Counted from the first letter of the stretch, positions 47,878 to 58,788 are shown. The stretch is 64,000 nucleotides of DNA from Zasmidium citrigriseum (GCA_002786025.1 NHNW01000061.1:1-64000), one strand, 5' to 3'. Translations and numbers: made by a program. The notes: generated by a model not told the origin, from the letters alone.

Positions 47878-49373
47878 ATGCCGTTGACTGCAATCGTCGT
47901 CGGAGCCGGTATCGGCGGGCTGGCGACAGCCATCGCCCTCCGTCGAGCCGACTTCGATGTGACGATTCTAGAAAGGAGGCCTTCAACAGGAGAAGCTGGA
48001 TATGCCATCGACATCCCACCCAATGCTCTTCGGATCCTGCGGTACTTCGGGATGGACACGAAGAAGTTCCGCGGTGTTCTGCAGACGGCACTCGAGGTCT
48101 ACAAGGCGGGAGAGGAGCCCATGACACTGCTGGCATCGGAGGATCGAAACATTGGCAAAGACGATCCATTCATATCTGTTCATCGGGTCGATTATCATGA
48201 AGCTCTAAAGGACTATGCGTTGGGAGAAGATGCACCGGGAAGGCCGGCTGTGCTTCGATGCAGCTCGAATGTCATTGAATACGATTCAGCGGAGGGCAGA
48301 GTAATACTGGATTCCGGAGAGTCGTATACAGCAGACCTAGTCGTGGCTGCCGATGGAAACGGTTCGAAAGCGCACAAATGGGTTCTTGGACAAGACGCCC
48401 CCGCTCATTTCACCGGGTTGAACAACGTTCGCTTCATCGTACCCACGGATGTCATGATGCAAGACGAAGGCATGAAACACTTGGTCGAGCGGACAAGAGA
48501 CAAGATGAGTGTTTACATCGACAGCGGTGGCGACTTTGTTACGCAATACTCTTGTCGAGAGTATGACCACCTTCAACATCAGCAGAGAAAGCTATTGACG
48601 GTGATATAGCCACACTCTGCAGAACTTTGGTCTCTACCAACAAGACGAGGCCGGAAGTAATCACTCTTTCAAGGACAAGAAGAAGAATCTCGCCCAACAA
48701 AGGCTCTCACGAGTCAACGACACCTTCCAGAAGATCGCTAGCTTCGTCGAAGAAGACGGGGCGTTCCTATGGCAGATCGTGGACCGAGATCCTTTGGAAA
48801 AGATGCGTATGAAGTCAACCTTCTCTGCATATCATGACGCCTGTTACTAACCACGAGGCAATTCAGACAACGGCAGACTCGTTCTCATCGGAGACGCAAG
48901 CCATCCGATGCAACCCAAGCTAGGTCAAGGAGCCGCACAAGCCGTTGAAGACGCTGCAGTACTAGGCTTGGTCCTCGAAGGCATGGACTCTACGACCGAC
49001 ATCTCGTCCCGCTTGAAGCTGTGGGAAGAGCTTCGAAGACCGCGGGCGAGTGCCATTCAATTGATGTCTCGTACTGATCCGTCTCACGAAGGCTGGCCAG
49101 ACCCAGAAGATGGAAAGAAAGCTGCTGAGTTCTTCCCACCGGGCGAACTGCCAGGTACGTATACTACTCATTCGATCGATCTCTGTCCTGATGGATTCTG
49201 CAGCAACCCGTTCAGCAATGACTGCTTGGGCGTTCAAATACAACGCCGTGGCCGAAGCCCGCGCTCTTTTCGACAAACGCTTTGGCTCGCATGCGAACGG
49301 ATCTACGAACGAATCTACGAACGGATCTATGAACGACTCTGCGACTGTGTTACCAACCCAGATCTCTGCTTGA
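47878..49373 (+). CDS. FAD-dependent monooxygenase (salicylate-hydroxylase-like)
   Basis: Four exons (47878-48560, 48610-48806, 48867-49154, 49204-49373) with introns of 49, 60 and 49 bp give 445 residues. All three landmarks of group A flavin monooxygenases are present. The GxGxxG fold is VVGAGIGGLATAIAL, ending in ERR. The DG motif is VVAADGNGSKA. The GD motif is LVLIGDASHPMQPKLGQGAAQAVEDA. It should hydroxylate an aromatic or related ring with NAD(P)H and O2 in the cytosol. The C-terminus carries a short repeat of Asn/Ser/Thr/Glu from 12-bp DNA repeats. Its stop lies only 44 bp from that of the convergent DHA2 transporter, so the two may serve one compound. Confidence 0.92.
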
Positions 49374-49417
49374 TCATAGCCAGCTATTAGAGAGCACCGT
49401 ATAGATTGACAATTCTC

Positions 49418-51099
49418 TTAGTCCCTCTTCATGCCCACTCTCCCGAGCTTCCTCAATCCCACGGCAGCAATCAAAGCAGACGCAGCGATCCAACCAAACT
49501 GCGTCCAGAAGCTAGCCCGGTAACCCTGCAGCAGTGCCTCAGTGGTATCTTTGTTCCCAGTAACGTTTTCCGAAATGACGGACATGATGGCGAGTCCAAT
49601 GCTAGTGCCAATTTGGGAGAAGGTGCTGAAGACGGCGGCTCCCCGAGCTTGTGATTTGCCGGAGAAGACTTCGGCGATGACCAGTGACCCTACAATGAAC
49701 GTTACATCGATACTCAGAGGGCCCACGACTTGAGCCCAGAAGGCACTGTACCAGTATGGCCATGCTGGGTTGGTGATGGCCATGAGCATTGGTGAGAGAG
49801 AGCATAGGACCATGGCGACGATGACTGCTGCTAGGGCCGAGACGCGGTTGATGAAGATACCAGCGAAAATGCAGCAGAGTGCTCCAGTTGCTGCCTGTGG
49901 TAGGAGGCGAAGCGAAGCCTGGAAGGCGGAGAGATGCTGGACGTTCTGGAAGCTGGGACGTCATCAGTACGGTAAAAACACCTGGAATGGCTCTGGACAT
50001 ACAACAAGCTGCAGAACAGCGAAAGTCCGCTTTGAGCTCCGTTGGAGAGCCCAATCATCAGGCAGATGCTGGTGAATCGTCCATCTTTCCACAGCGAATT
50101 CGGAATCACAGCGGGCTTACCCAGCTTCTCCTGACGATGCATCCACAGGGCGAAAGCCGGGATCAACGCAACGCTAACGGACAAGAGAGCGATGTTGACC
50201 GGGCGGTGGATCTCGTCCGCGTTAGAAGACAGCATGGCAAAGACATACGACAACAAAGTAACGCTGGCACTCGCCAGCCCCACGCCGAGCCAATCGATCT
50301 CCAAGGCCAAACGCTTCAGCGCCTCCTTGACCGGACCGAATGGCTTCTCGTCTTTTGGAAGAGTACATAGCCCCATCAGAGACAAGGCAAGTCCAATGCT
50401 TCCACTGGAGTAGTATCCGACTCGCCAGTTCGCCTTGTCTGCGTAGATCCCACCAAGCACGAGACCAAGACCAGCTCCGAGAGGGAAGGCAAGGAACATC
50501 GTGGCAAAGCCGAAGTTGCGAAGGCGGCCGTGGGCGACGTTCCTGGACGAGATCGATCTGGCAGATGGCGAGTACAGTGCATTCGCAACACCACCCAAGG
50601 CGCGGAAAGCTATCAGCTCGGCGGCGTTCTGACTCGATCCCGTAGCGATGATGAAGACGGATTGCAGGAAGCTGCCGGGTATGTTCATTCTGCGGGCTCC
50701 CAAGACATCAGATACCGAGCCCATGATCAGGTAGCAGGAGCCGCTGGTCAAGGCAGAGACGGAGTTAGGCCAGAGGAGCAGATTCGAGGGCAGCTTGAGG
50801 TCTGCGGCGATGATTGGCAGGCAAATCATGAGCAAGCCGGCGCTGAAGCTGTTGATGAAGCTGTTGCCGCAGAGCTGGATGATGACGATCCATGCTTGGA
50901 GAGTGGTGAGTTTCGGTCGCTCGGCTTCGCCTGCCGATGGCTCGTGTGTTGAAGATGGCGGACTGGTGCTTGGAGATGAAGACGAAGAAAGGGCTCGGCC
51001 GGCGGATGAAGGTCCAACTTCGACCGCCGGGATCTTGGGGTTGTTCTCGATTCCTTCGACAGCCTCTTGCTCGAGCACGGTCTGTGTTGTGGTCGCCAT
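49418..51099 (-). CDS. MFS transporter, DHA2 (14-segment) type
   Basis: Two exons (51099-50003 and 49952-49418) with a 50-bp GTATGT...CAG intron give 543 residues. A Ser/Pro-rich cytosolic tail of about 60 residues precedes the membrane part, which has about 14 segments. Motif A appears as GSVSDVLGARRM. The motif-C region is FPLGAGLGLVLGG, followed by IYADKANWRVGYY. This layout is that of DHA2 drug:proton antiporters (aminotriazole-resistance-like proteins in yeasts). An efflux role is likely, and the tail-to-tail monooxygenase suggests a shared aromatic substrate (inference). ATG 51,099 is the first in frame. Confidence 0.9.
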
Positions 51100-53011
51100 G
51101 GTTGGCAATGGCGATGATGCAGTTGATGTCGTTGAGAGAGAAGGAATGGAATATGTTGAGACGAGGAAGCAGACATCGGCCGAGGCGACATTCGGAGGAT
51201 CAAAGGATTGAGGCACGACTGCAAGGGCGGGACGCCAAGCCTAGCCCAGCCTGGTATAGATCGACAGCCTTGTGGGTAGGCCATCGTCAAAGAAGATGCG
51301 GCGCAAACAAAACATTGCAATGCCGAGCTTTGAGGCTCTCAGGAAGTGCAGGTACACCCTAAGAACTCAAGACTTCTTCGACGTCGGCAGCAAAATGTAG
51401 CTCGAGGTCATGCCAGTCCGCAGATGTCTCCCAAAAGCTCGGGCACCGCTGCTCCTGCCAAATGCGGTCACTGGTCTTCTTGGCGAGGGGTGCCACTGGT
51501 CCAATGTTCCTTCGTTCTTTATAGTTGCAGTGTTCTGTCCGGTCAGTCTGGTATTGAAAATGGCACGATGTTGTGCTTCTCTACGCGATATGTCTCCACA
51601 GCTCACAACCCCCAGATCAATGACAATTTTTCCATTCGACCCTTTAGTCTGGGCTTCAGCAAAGACCACAACATCTACCACATATTTGATCAGGGTCACG
51701 AGATCTACACGACTCTTTGAAAACAGGACGAGCACAATGTCTGCAACACGGTTGATGGAATCGCAAAGAGCAACGAAGACTTAGCCCATGACGACGGTGT
51801 TCCCTGTTTTACAAGGACATATCGTAATGACCCATAATCCAAGTCGATTATTGTGGCTTGTTTTGTCGAGGAATTGTTGCAGCCAACGCTCATTTGATGT
51901 TGTCGTGCTTTCGGTTACCATAACCTCCTTTTTCCGGCAGCGCACTCGCTTCTTGACGATATGGACACTTTCCTTCGGGCACATGTGTCGTACACAGCGT
52001 ACAGACCGCATTGACGGAAACACTATTCGGTACTCGTACATTGAGTTTCCACCGTCGGTAATGCGCCTAGTGATATTGACTTCGACCGCCAGCATTCGAT
52101 AGCAGCGAACCGTCAGCCTAACATCAATCGGTTCGCACCTTCTATCACAAGACTACCGCGACTTTCAGCGCTTTTGTCTTCACATACGAGTGGTAATCTT
52201 CTCTTCCGGTACTCTAAGCCGGTCGAAAAGCTGTCGGGGGCTCTCATGCCTGTATGAAGAAGGCTTGTCACCTACACCGGACGATTCAGCCTGAAATCCA
52301 GAAGGGTAATCGCAGTGACACTGGATTGGTAAACGGGATGGTCATTGACTCGGTGTTTTCTGGCCGACCAGAAGTTTCGTATCAGTTCTTCGTTCCAGTC
52401 AAGAGGCACTATGCGGTGATGTTGGCAGGATCCATTTCTCGGATTACTGAGCCCCCTCAAGAGGGGTCGGTCAGCATCTTATTGTGCAGCGTTGCGAAGT
52501 GATAGGTCTCTCCGCATTTCATCAACCCCATGGGGTACATCCTCATCCTTCGACAACCTCGAGACGATGTTGTATTGCGCAGCTGACGATGTGGTCGAAT
52601 TTGCGAAATTCCATAGGAGGTGAAGTTCCAGCGGAGCCCGGCACTTTGGAAGAGCCGTGAAGAATACATGCGCTGCAGATCTTCGTGCCGATGTATTGTT
52701 CTCCATGCGGTATACAGTACGCGTTGTGATGTCGCAGATCGTTCTGCAGCAGCATCCGAAGACAGCCGCATTTCTACCCTTTGAAGGTTTTGGCTCAGCA
52801 GCATCGTGATCAACAACAAACCTCCGATCGACTTGGAAGACCGTAAGCCGGACTGGCGGGAGGATTGAACAGAGACGTGCCACAGATCAAAGCCTTGTAT
52901 AAACCAAACCACGCTCCCCTGTCAGCATGTCTCCCTCGTCTCATCGCTCACCCACCAGCTCGGTCAGGCTCGTTGCAAGATTTGACTCTGTCCAACCAGA
53001 TCTTACTCACC
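51100..53011. other. 1.9-kb divergent spacer, no gene recognised
   Basis: It lies between the DHA2 transporter (minus) and the acetate-transporter-family gene (plus), and holds both promoters. Overlapping open frames on the minus strand at 52457-52912 contain some cysteines but no signal peptide or consistent splice pattern that I can defend. Nothing else is recognised. Confidence 0.5.
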
Positions 53012-54179
53012 ATGGCTGAGAGTCCAAACACAGCGAAGAAAGAGACGGAAGAGTATCTGAATCCTCAATTCGGGGAAGGTCAATTTCATGGAGCAGCGAA
53101 CGGCGTCCAGGCTGCTGAAGAGAAAACCGAAGAATATCTGAATCCGCAGCTCAGCAATGGTGGTCCAGACAGCGCTCGTGACATGGCTACAGAGAACGTT
53201 TTGGAGCGGATCCGAACAACTGGATCGATCACAATCACTCCCGAGCAGTTCGAAAGACTGTACCTGCAGCCTTTGGGCAAGGTGAAGGGAGACTTGAGGA
53301 GCACATTTGGCAACCCGACCCCTTTAGCTCTTGGAGGGTTTGTGATGGGACTCACGCCGTTGAGCTGTCAACTGATGGGATGGCGTGGATCCGGACAGTT
53401 GGGTACGGCAACGATGTGAGTATCAAACCGAGCGTGAGTCGCCGCATGAAACTGACGAGATTTGCTAGTGGCGTATTCTTGTTCATCGGTGGTCCATGCC
53501 TTTGGGTTGGCGGTCTTCTCGAGTTCTTCCTCGGCAACACTTTCTCATTCGTCGTGTTCTTCATATACGGTAAGCTTATCTCAATCGAAGTTGTTGCAAG
53601 AAAGCTAAGATAACACCTCAGGTGGCATCTTGTTCGGCTGGGGTGCGACTTTGCAGCCGTTCTACAACGCTCCTGGTGCTTATGCTCCGAATGGAGACTT
53701 CGTTACTGGCAAGACTGAGGGTCCGTTCTGGTCATCACTGGGTATGTGTTCCATAAACCCGATCTCATCCCACAGTGCTGACCACTCGCTTCCAGCCTTT
53801 TGGCCGCTCGCAGCCGGCATGCTCAGCCTGGTCTTCATGGTTGGTGCACTGAGAATCAACGCAGTGTTCCTCATGGTCTTCTTCACCGTTGCGCTGGGAT
53901 TTCTGCTTCTTGCTGGTGCGTTCTGGGAGCAAGGTCTCAACGACGCTGTTATGTTCAATCGTCTATGTCAGGTCAGTATTGTGCTGTTCTCGTCGCTGGC
54001 CTTACTGACAAATGTCGTTTTAGGGGACGGGAGGTACCTGGTTTGTCACATCGCTACTGGGATGGTATCTTCTCTTCGTTCAAGTCATGGATGCAGTCGG
54101 CTTCAAGTGGCCTTTGCCAGTTGGAGACTTCAGTGGATACTGGGCGAGGCGTGAAATGAAGAACAAGTCAGTAGCTTGA
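53012..54179 (+). CDS. GPR1/FUN34/YaaH (acetate transporter) family protein
   Basis: Five exons (53012-53415, 53469-53569, 53622-53741, 53796-53971, 54024-54179) with 52-54-bp introns give 318 residues. The signature is NPTPLALGGFVMGLTP, and the core has six membrane segments: GVFLFIGGPCLWVGG, SFVVFFIYGGILFGWGA, FWPLAAGMLSLVFMVG, AVFLMVFFTVALGFLLLAG, and a final block from GTGGTWFVTS onward. Relatives (Ato1/Ady2, Gpr1, AcpA) move acetate/ammonium across the plasma membrane or govern acetate adaptation. The cytosolic N-terminus is odd: TEEYLNPQ occurs twice, 30 residues apart. It is convergent with the NCGGC-repeat gene, 139 bp apart. Confidence 0.93.
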
Positions 54180-54318
54180 AGAATGGCTTCACATCGATCC
54201 ATTGGAATAGCAGAGACAGAGCAGTGGTAATACCGGTACAGACTCCCAGCTCTCTCCAGATAGTGTTCGGACGAACAGGTCTGTTTCGTAGAGGAGTCGT
54301 GATTCAAGGTACATGCGC

Positions 54319-55401
54319 TCACATGCAATGCGCCGGTCCCGAGCCAAATCTTCCGCAGTATCCCGAGCACTAGGGGAGCATGCTCGTTAGCAAATGAACA
54401 GGCTGCTTCAAACACCATACTTACGCAAGCGCTGTCGTCGCCTTCATTGTCGCAAGGACTGTCGTCAGGCTTGCAGCAAGTACCTCGGGCACATCCAGTT
54501 AGGCCTTGGTTAAAGTAATCGGTGCACTGAAGAGAAAGACGATCAGCACGCTTGCCAATGACGAATTCGGAGAAATACTTGCCGCCTGTGCACAACCACC
54601 GCAATTATCTGGATCGTTCTGTGTGTCTTGGCAGGTATCGACTAACCCATATCCCGTGTTGACTGCGCAGTAGGTCTTTGAGTCTGGGCAGACGCAGTTG
54701 CCACCGCTGCAGACCGTCCTCACTCCCGTACACTACAACCTTGTCAGACGAGTACTTTCAAGTGGTTGAGCAAAATCAAAGTACTGACCGTAGTCCCGCA
54801 GCCACCGCAGTTATTTGGATCTGTGTTACGATTCACACATCCACTGGCGCCGCAAGGAAACTCGGGAAGCGAGCACATGGGACGCGGAGCCACACATACT
54901 CCTTGTTGACACACTTGACCAGTGCTGCACTATAAGTGATTTTAGTTGCAAGTAAGAATGCAGTGGGGCGGCTCTCTACCTTGTTATTGCATTTGCCGCA
55001 GTTCTTCGCATCGTTCAAATAGTCGATGCAGACAGAGCCGCATGGTGCTTTGGGACACAGCATTCCGCCACTATTGCATGTAGGCGGTATGCAGGTATCT
55101 TTCACGCAGCCACAGAAAGTCGCAATAGCTGTGTAGGCCATGGACTGCAACTGTTTGGGAGACTTGGCTCTACTCAATCTGTTGCTAGGTGGGAGATTGG
55201 TGCAGAATTGTTGGACTTTTGGGTCGTTCCCGATCAGTGGCAGTAGCGATTTGTATATACCTGCAGAACGATTAGGGTCCATCGCACTGAGTCCATGAGA
55301 TTCCACTTACCCGTTGAGCAAACAGGATTCGGTGTTGCGGAGGCTCCAAATGTCCAAAGCAACAGAGTGCTAACGAAGAGGCCAGAGAATGTACGAGCCA
55401 T
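54319..55401 (-). CDS. Secreted cysteine-rich protein with NCGxC repeats (Stig1-like)
   Basis: Six exons (55401-55311, 55260-54980, 54929-54789, 54732-54583, 54526-54425, 54369-54319) join in frame to 271 residues. A signal peptide covers about residues 1-22. A domain with FCGCVKDTCIPPTC follows, then repeats centred on DAKNCGKCNNKC, DPNNCGGCGTTC and DPDNCGGCAQAC. This is the NCGxC-x3-C pattern known from Stig1-like proteins. The tail has CARGTCC...CCSGYC, which looks knottin-like. Introns three to five fall at the end of or just before the repeat boundaries, in phase 0, so exons equal repeats. The intron 54527-54582 starts with GC (GCAAGT). It is likely a wall or apoplastic protein; its function is unknown. 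Confidence 0.85.
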
Positions 55402-55857
55402 GCTTCAAACTGAAGAAGTGGTGTGTCTGAATTTGCGGCTCGCCATAGCAGCATCAGTGATGATATACGGCTTCTGCAAACCCTGCAGTCATCAGCAGTG
55501 CCTGAGTTGTTCATCGCTCACTCCGACATCGACGCCAGCCACAACAGCGCCCTCCAGAGATGGGATACTCGAGCACAGCATTTCTGATTTGCCGTAGCGA
55601 GCGCCATTCCGCTGTGCAGACGATGTCTGGCACACGCAGCAGCCCCGAGAGCGCCCAGGATGCTGAGCCATGAGCTCGCATGTGGCTTGAAGCCACTGTG
55701 TAGGGGCCAGACCCGCCACATGCAAATCGCCTGTAGCTTGCTAGTTCTTATTAGCTGAGCTTATCAGAGAAGCTTGCGAGGGGGGAAGTAAGGTACGTGT
55801 CTCAGCTGATGCTTCTTGGGTTGGATAGGTTGTGCTACGTCCCGTGGAATCATTCTG
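55402..55857. other. Intergenic spacer
   Basis: A 0.46-kb gap between the NCGxC-repeat gene start and the next gene's stop, both on the minus strand. It contains the promoter of the secreted gene. Nothing else is recognised. Confidence 0.55.
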
Positions 55858-57384
55858 TCAGGCGATCCAAAGCATCGGTAGAAAGCTCCACGGCAGCAAA
55901 GCGCCCCAGTCGAGATGCACAAAAGACTCCCTAAAGTGCTGCTCGAGTCGTTCGAATTCCTCCAAGGCTTCTCGATTCTTGATCTGGCGGTACCATTCAG
56001 ACGCAAAGTGGATTGGAGCACGTACTGCCAAAGCCTTTCCTGCATCTCCATTGGTCGTTGCTTCTAGGAACGGAACATACTGCAGGAGCCTCTCGGCGCA
56101 GCGATCTGCAGAGCTGCGATGAGACTGAATGCAGTCTTCTTGGCCGTTCAGTTTCCACATAGCCTCGTAGACGAGCAGTAGAAGGCACTCGTGGAATGTT
56201 AAGACGAGGGCAAAATAGTGCGGCTGTGACGAGCTCGACAAAGGTTGATCCGTTTTTCTTGTTCTGCGACGGCCAAGCAGGTGCTTGCTGCGAAAGATTC
56301 TCATCCACGAGAGCAGTTTCCGCTCGATCTCTGATAACGTTGCAATCGTGGAGTCGTGATCTGGATCCTGGTCTCGCAGGTTTGCAGCACGGTCGACAGT
56401 CTCCAGGAGTGCGGGCAACTGAAGTGCCAATCTTGTCAACTCCTCAATACTGCCCTTGCTAGGCGGTATCAAGTATGGGTTGTAGCAGTCGGCCGGTAGC
56501 AAAGCAGGAGAGCGGGTGACAAGAGCGTACATCATCGCAGCATGTCTGAACTGTGCGAAGAGGAATGCGCTGAATGCTGGGTTGATCTTGGTGAAACCGG
56601 GCGTCTGTATGATGGCATTGATACCGGAGATATGGGCGCTCCAGCCTTCGAAGCCAGACGAGACGACTTTGTAGATCTCGCAATTGAGAAGGTCCTGGGC
56701 AGCGGCGAACAGACTCTCAAAGCTGCCGTTCTTCGGCATCCGCTGGATATCACGCCGGACCATCTGCAAAGTTTTCGAGTACATGCGCTGGCCTTCAAGC
56801 AAGACCCGCTCATCGCCAATGGCACCGCCAAAGTGGAGTAGGCCGAAGGCGTCGTTGCCAGCTTCGAAAGCAGGGGAAGTCGGATTCATCCAGTGGTTCA
56901 AGATACTCGTCATTCCTGAGTTGTGCTTTTCTGCAGCTGGAAAGTAGCCGTCGACGAAGTTTTGCGTGAGTGCGAGTCGATATGCTGGGATGGAGTGCGC
57001 CATGTCTGTGATACATCTCGATGCGAGGCAGATGTCGGACTGCTCTCCTGTCGGGCCGTTTGGTGATGAAGATTCCGATGAGACGTCCTCTCCATCGTCT
57101 TGCGCCTCTCCGGAGAGGACTTGGTCATCGCGGTCAACACCCTTTGGAGGTGATTTCTTTGGAGATGGATCCTTTGCTGGCCGCAGTGCGCTCTTGCGAT
57201 GGTTTCGCCAAGCCTCGTCAGCAGGAAGAGCTGCTCCTGGATCCCGCCTGTAAATGGTGCGCTGTTCTTTGCGGAAGGCCATCATCGCATGGGACCGGAT
57301 GAGCCTCCTGGCATCGTTGTCTTGAACCTTCAGCTTGGCTCGTGGCCTCGAGAGGTCCGGTGTGACCTGGACGAACAGAGACAT
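55858..57384 (-). CDS. Fungal regulator-like protein without zinc cluster
   Basis: One exon of 508 residues from ATG 57,384. The N-terminus begins SLFVQVTPDLSRPRAKLK and continues to RRLIRSHAMMAFRKEQR, the F-x-FV ... RSHAM motif of zinc-less relatives of fungal transcription factors, and no Zn2Cys6 cluster is present. A charged, serine-rich linker follows (about 75-115). The helical C-terminal domain contains AYRLALTQNFVDGYFP, SFESLFAAAQDLLNCE, GWSAHISGINAIIQTPG and SAFLFAQFRHAAMMYAL, as in PF11951-type proteins. It is the second gene of this type in the window. Nuclear function is likely; it may act with a DNA-binding partner. Confidence 0.83.
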   Translation of the reverse strand: MSLFVQVTPDLSRPRAKLKVQDNDARRLIRSHAMMAFRKEQRTIYRRDPGAALPADEAWRNHRKSALRPAKDPSPKKSPPKGVDRDDQVLSGEAQDDGEDVSSESSSPNGPTGEQSDICLASRCITDMAHSIPAYRLALTQNFVDGYFPAAEKHNSGMTSILNHWMNPTSPAFEAGNDAFGLLHFGGAIGDERVLLEGQRMYSKTLQMVRRDIQRMPKNGSFESLFAAAQDLLNCEIYKVVSSGFEGWSAHISGINAIIQTPGFTKINPAFSAFLFAQFRHAAMMYALVTRSPALLPADCYNPYLIPPSKGSIEELTRLALQLPALLETVDRAANLRDQDPDHDSTIATLSEIERKLLSWMRIFRSKHLLGRRRTRKTDQPLSSSSQPHYFALVLTFHECLLLLVYEAMWKLNGQEDCIQSHRSSADRCAERLLQYVPFLEATTNGDAGKALAVRAPIHFASEWYRQIKNREALEEFERLEQHFRESFVHLDWGALLPWSFLPMLWIA

Positions 57385-57710
57385 TGCAGCCCTGCTCAAC
57401 CATGGCCCATGGGGTCATCAGCAAGTGAGACGGGCTGAAAGATGGACTTTTGATGAAGACAGAGATGAAGAGAGAAAGAAGAACGCAAAGAGAGGAAGCA
57501 CAAGAGGTGATCTCAGCTCGTCTAAACTTGCCTCTTCAGCGACAGCCAAATTGAGCGTAGCGCCAAGGCTGTCCCAAAACGGGCAACGTTGTTCTGGTGG
57601 TCACCGACGATGCAGACCGTCTGGAGAAGGAGAAATTATTAAGGAAGATGTGAGAAGTGAGATCACAGATGTATGAGCGTCTGCCATCTTCGCAAGTACA
57701 TGGGAAGTAA

Positions 57711-58788
57711 CTAAAAGTCCATCAGCCTGAAGAAAGACGCACTGTTGATGAACCCGCCGAATCTCCATATTGCTCCACACACAGTCGATATGCTTCGACT
57801 AAGGTACTTCAAGAACATCCGAATGTACTCTTCCATCGTTGCCAAATCTATGGGCAGACTCGTCTGCATCTCCCTCTTGAACACATTACCATCCGTCTCT
57901 TCCACAATCCGGAGAACTGCCGTGTTCGGGGACACCAGGACGTGCTTCACCTCCAGCTTCACTGAAGACTTGCTCCGCACGGTAGCAGCGACCTCGTCCA
58001 TAGATTTCCAGTCGCCCGCGAGAAGTCGCCATTGATCTTGGTGCTTGTGCGGCTCACGGAACGTTGCAGCGAGAGCACGGCCAATGTCGTATCGACGGGC
58101 GAATGGGAACTGCTTTTTGCCAGAGCCGGGAATTGTCACCGTACCAGCGACTTTGTCGATTTTGACGATGAGTGGCATGATAGCATCGAGAAGGCCAGCG
58201 GCGACGACATTCCAGCCGAGGTGACAGGATGTTAGACCCAGTTGATGAAGTTAGACAGGGGTTTACGTACCGTCTGGAAATCCAGCATCCTGCACAGCAT
58301 TGAGAACTCCTTTCTTCTGATCCCACAACGGCTCCTCGGTGAAGCGGTGGTCCATACCGAACTCGGCTGGAATGAAGCGCTTGACCCCGTCCCGTTTGGC
58401 CTTGTCGATGAGTTCGAGCTGATCGGCCACGCCCTGGTGGCCTGTCATCAGTCAGCGGATCTGAAACGACAGTCTGAATCTCGTAGTACTTGCCAACGGT
58501 CGACAAGATCACATCGAAGTTGACAAATGTCTCGATCCTTTCCGTTGGAATTCCGGCGACCATCTGGCCTTTGGTCAATTAAGTTCCAAAAGGCTGTATT
58601 CGGGTCATTGTCCAAGCTTACCGTTTGACGACGAGAGAATGGAATGACATCGAAGCCTTCATCTTTCAAAGCTCTCGCCACTGTTCGCGATTACTGTCAG
58701 TCTGCCGCCATCGTAAAGATTTTGACTGCTCACCTTCACTACCCAATCTGCCGGTGGCACCAACAACGCCAATTCGTCTGTAAGCCAT
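57711..58788 (-). CDS. NmrA-like NAD(P)-binding (isoflavone-reductase-like) protein
   Basis: Five exons (58788-58734, 58680-58622, 58563-58494, 58441-58271, 58216-57711) total 861 bp and 286 residues. The N-terminus has the Rossmann motif GVVGATGRLG. Then follow DVILSTVG and a block reading GVADQLELIDKAKRDG, then KRFIPAEFGMD, the strongest family signature. The later PLIVKIDKVAGTVTIPGSG matches NmrA-type reductases. Two introns are odd. Intron 58442-58493 begins with GC, and the next one (58217-58270) ends in CG, where frame and family conservation demand an acceptor. If not used, the gene is a pseudogene or skips to AG at 58,155. The family binds NADP(H), as reductases or redox sensors. Confidence 0.8.

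Noticed and set aside
52457..52912. Cysteine-containing minus-strand frames upstream of the acetate-transporter-family gene
   Set aside because: Three frames are open at once, none with a signal peptide, and no set of splice sites gave a regular cysteine pattern as in the two accepted secreted genes.
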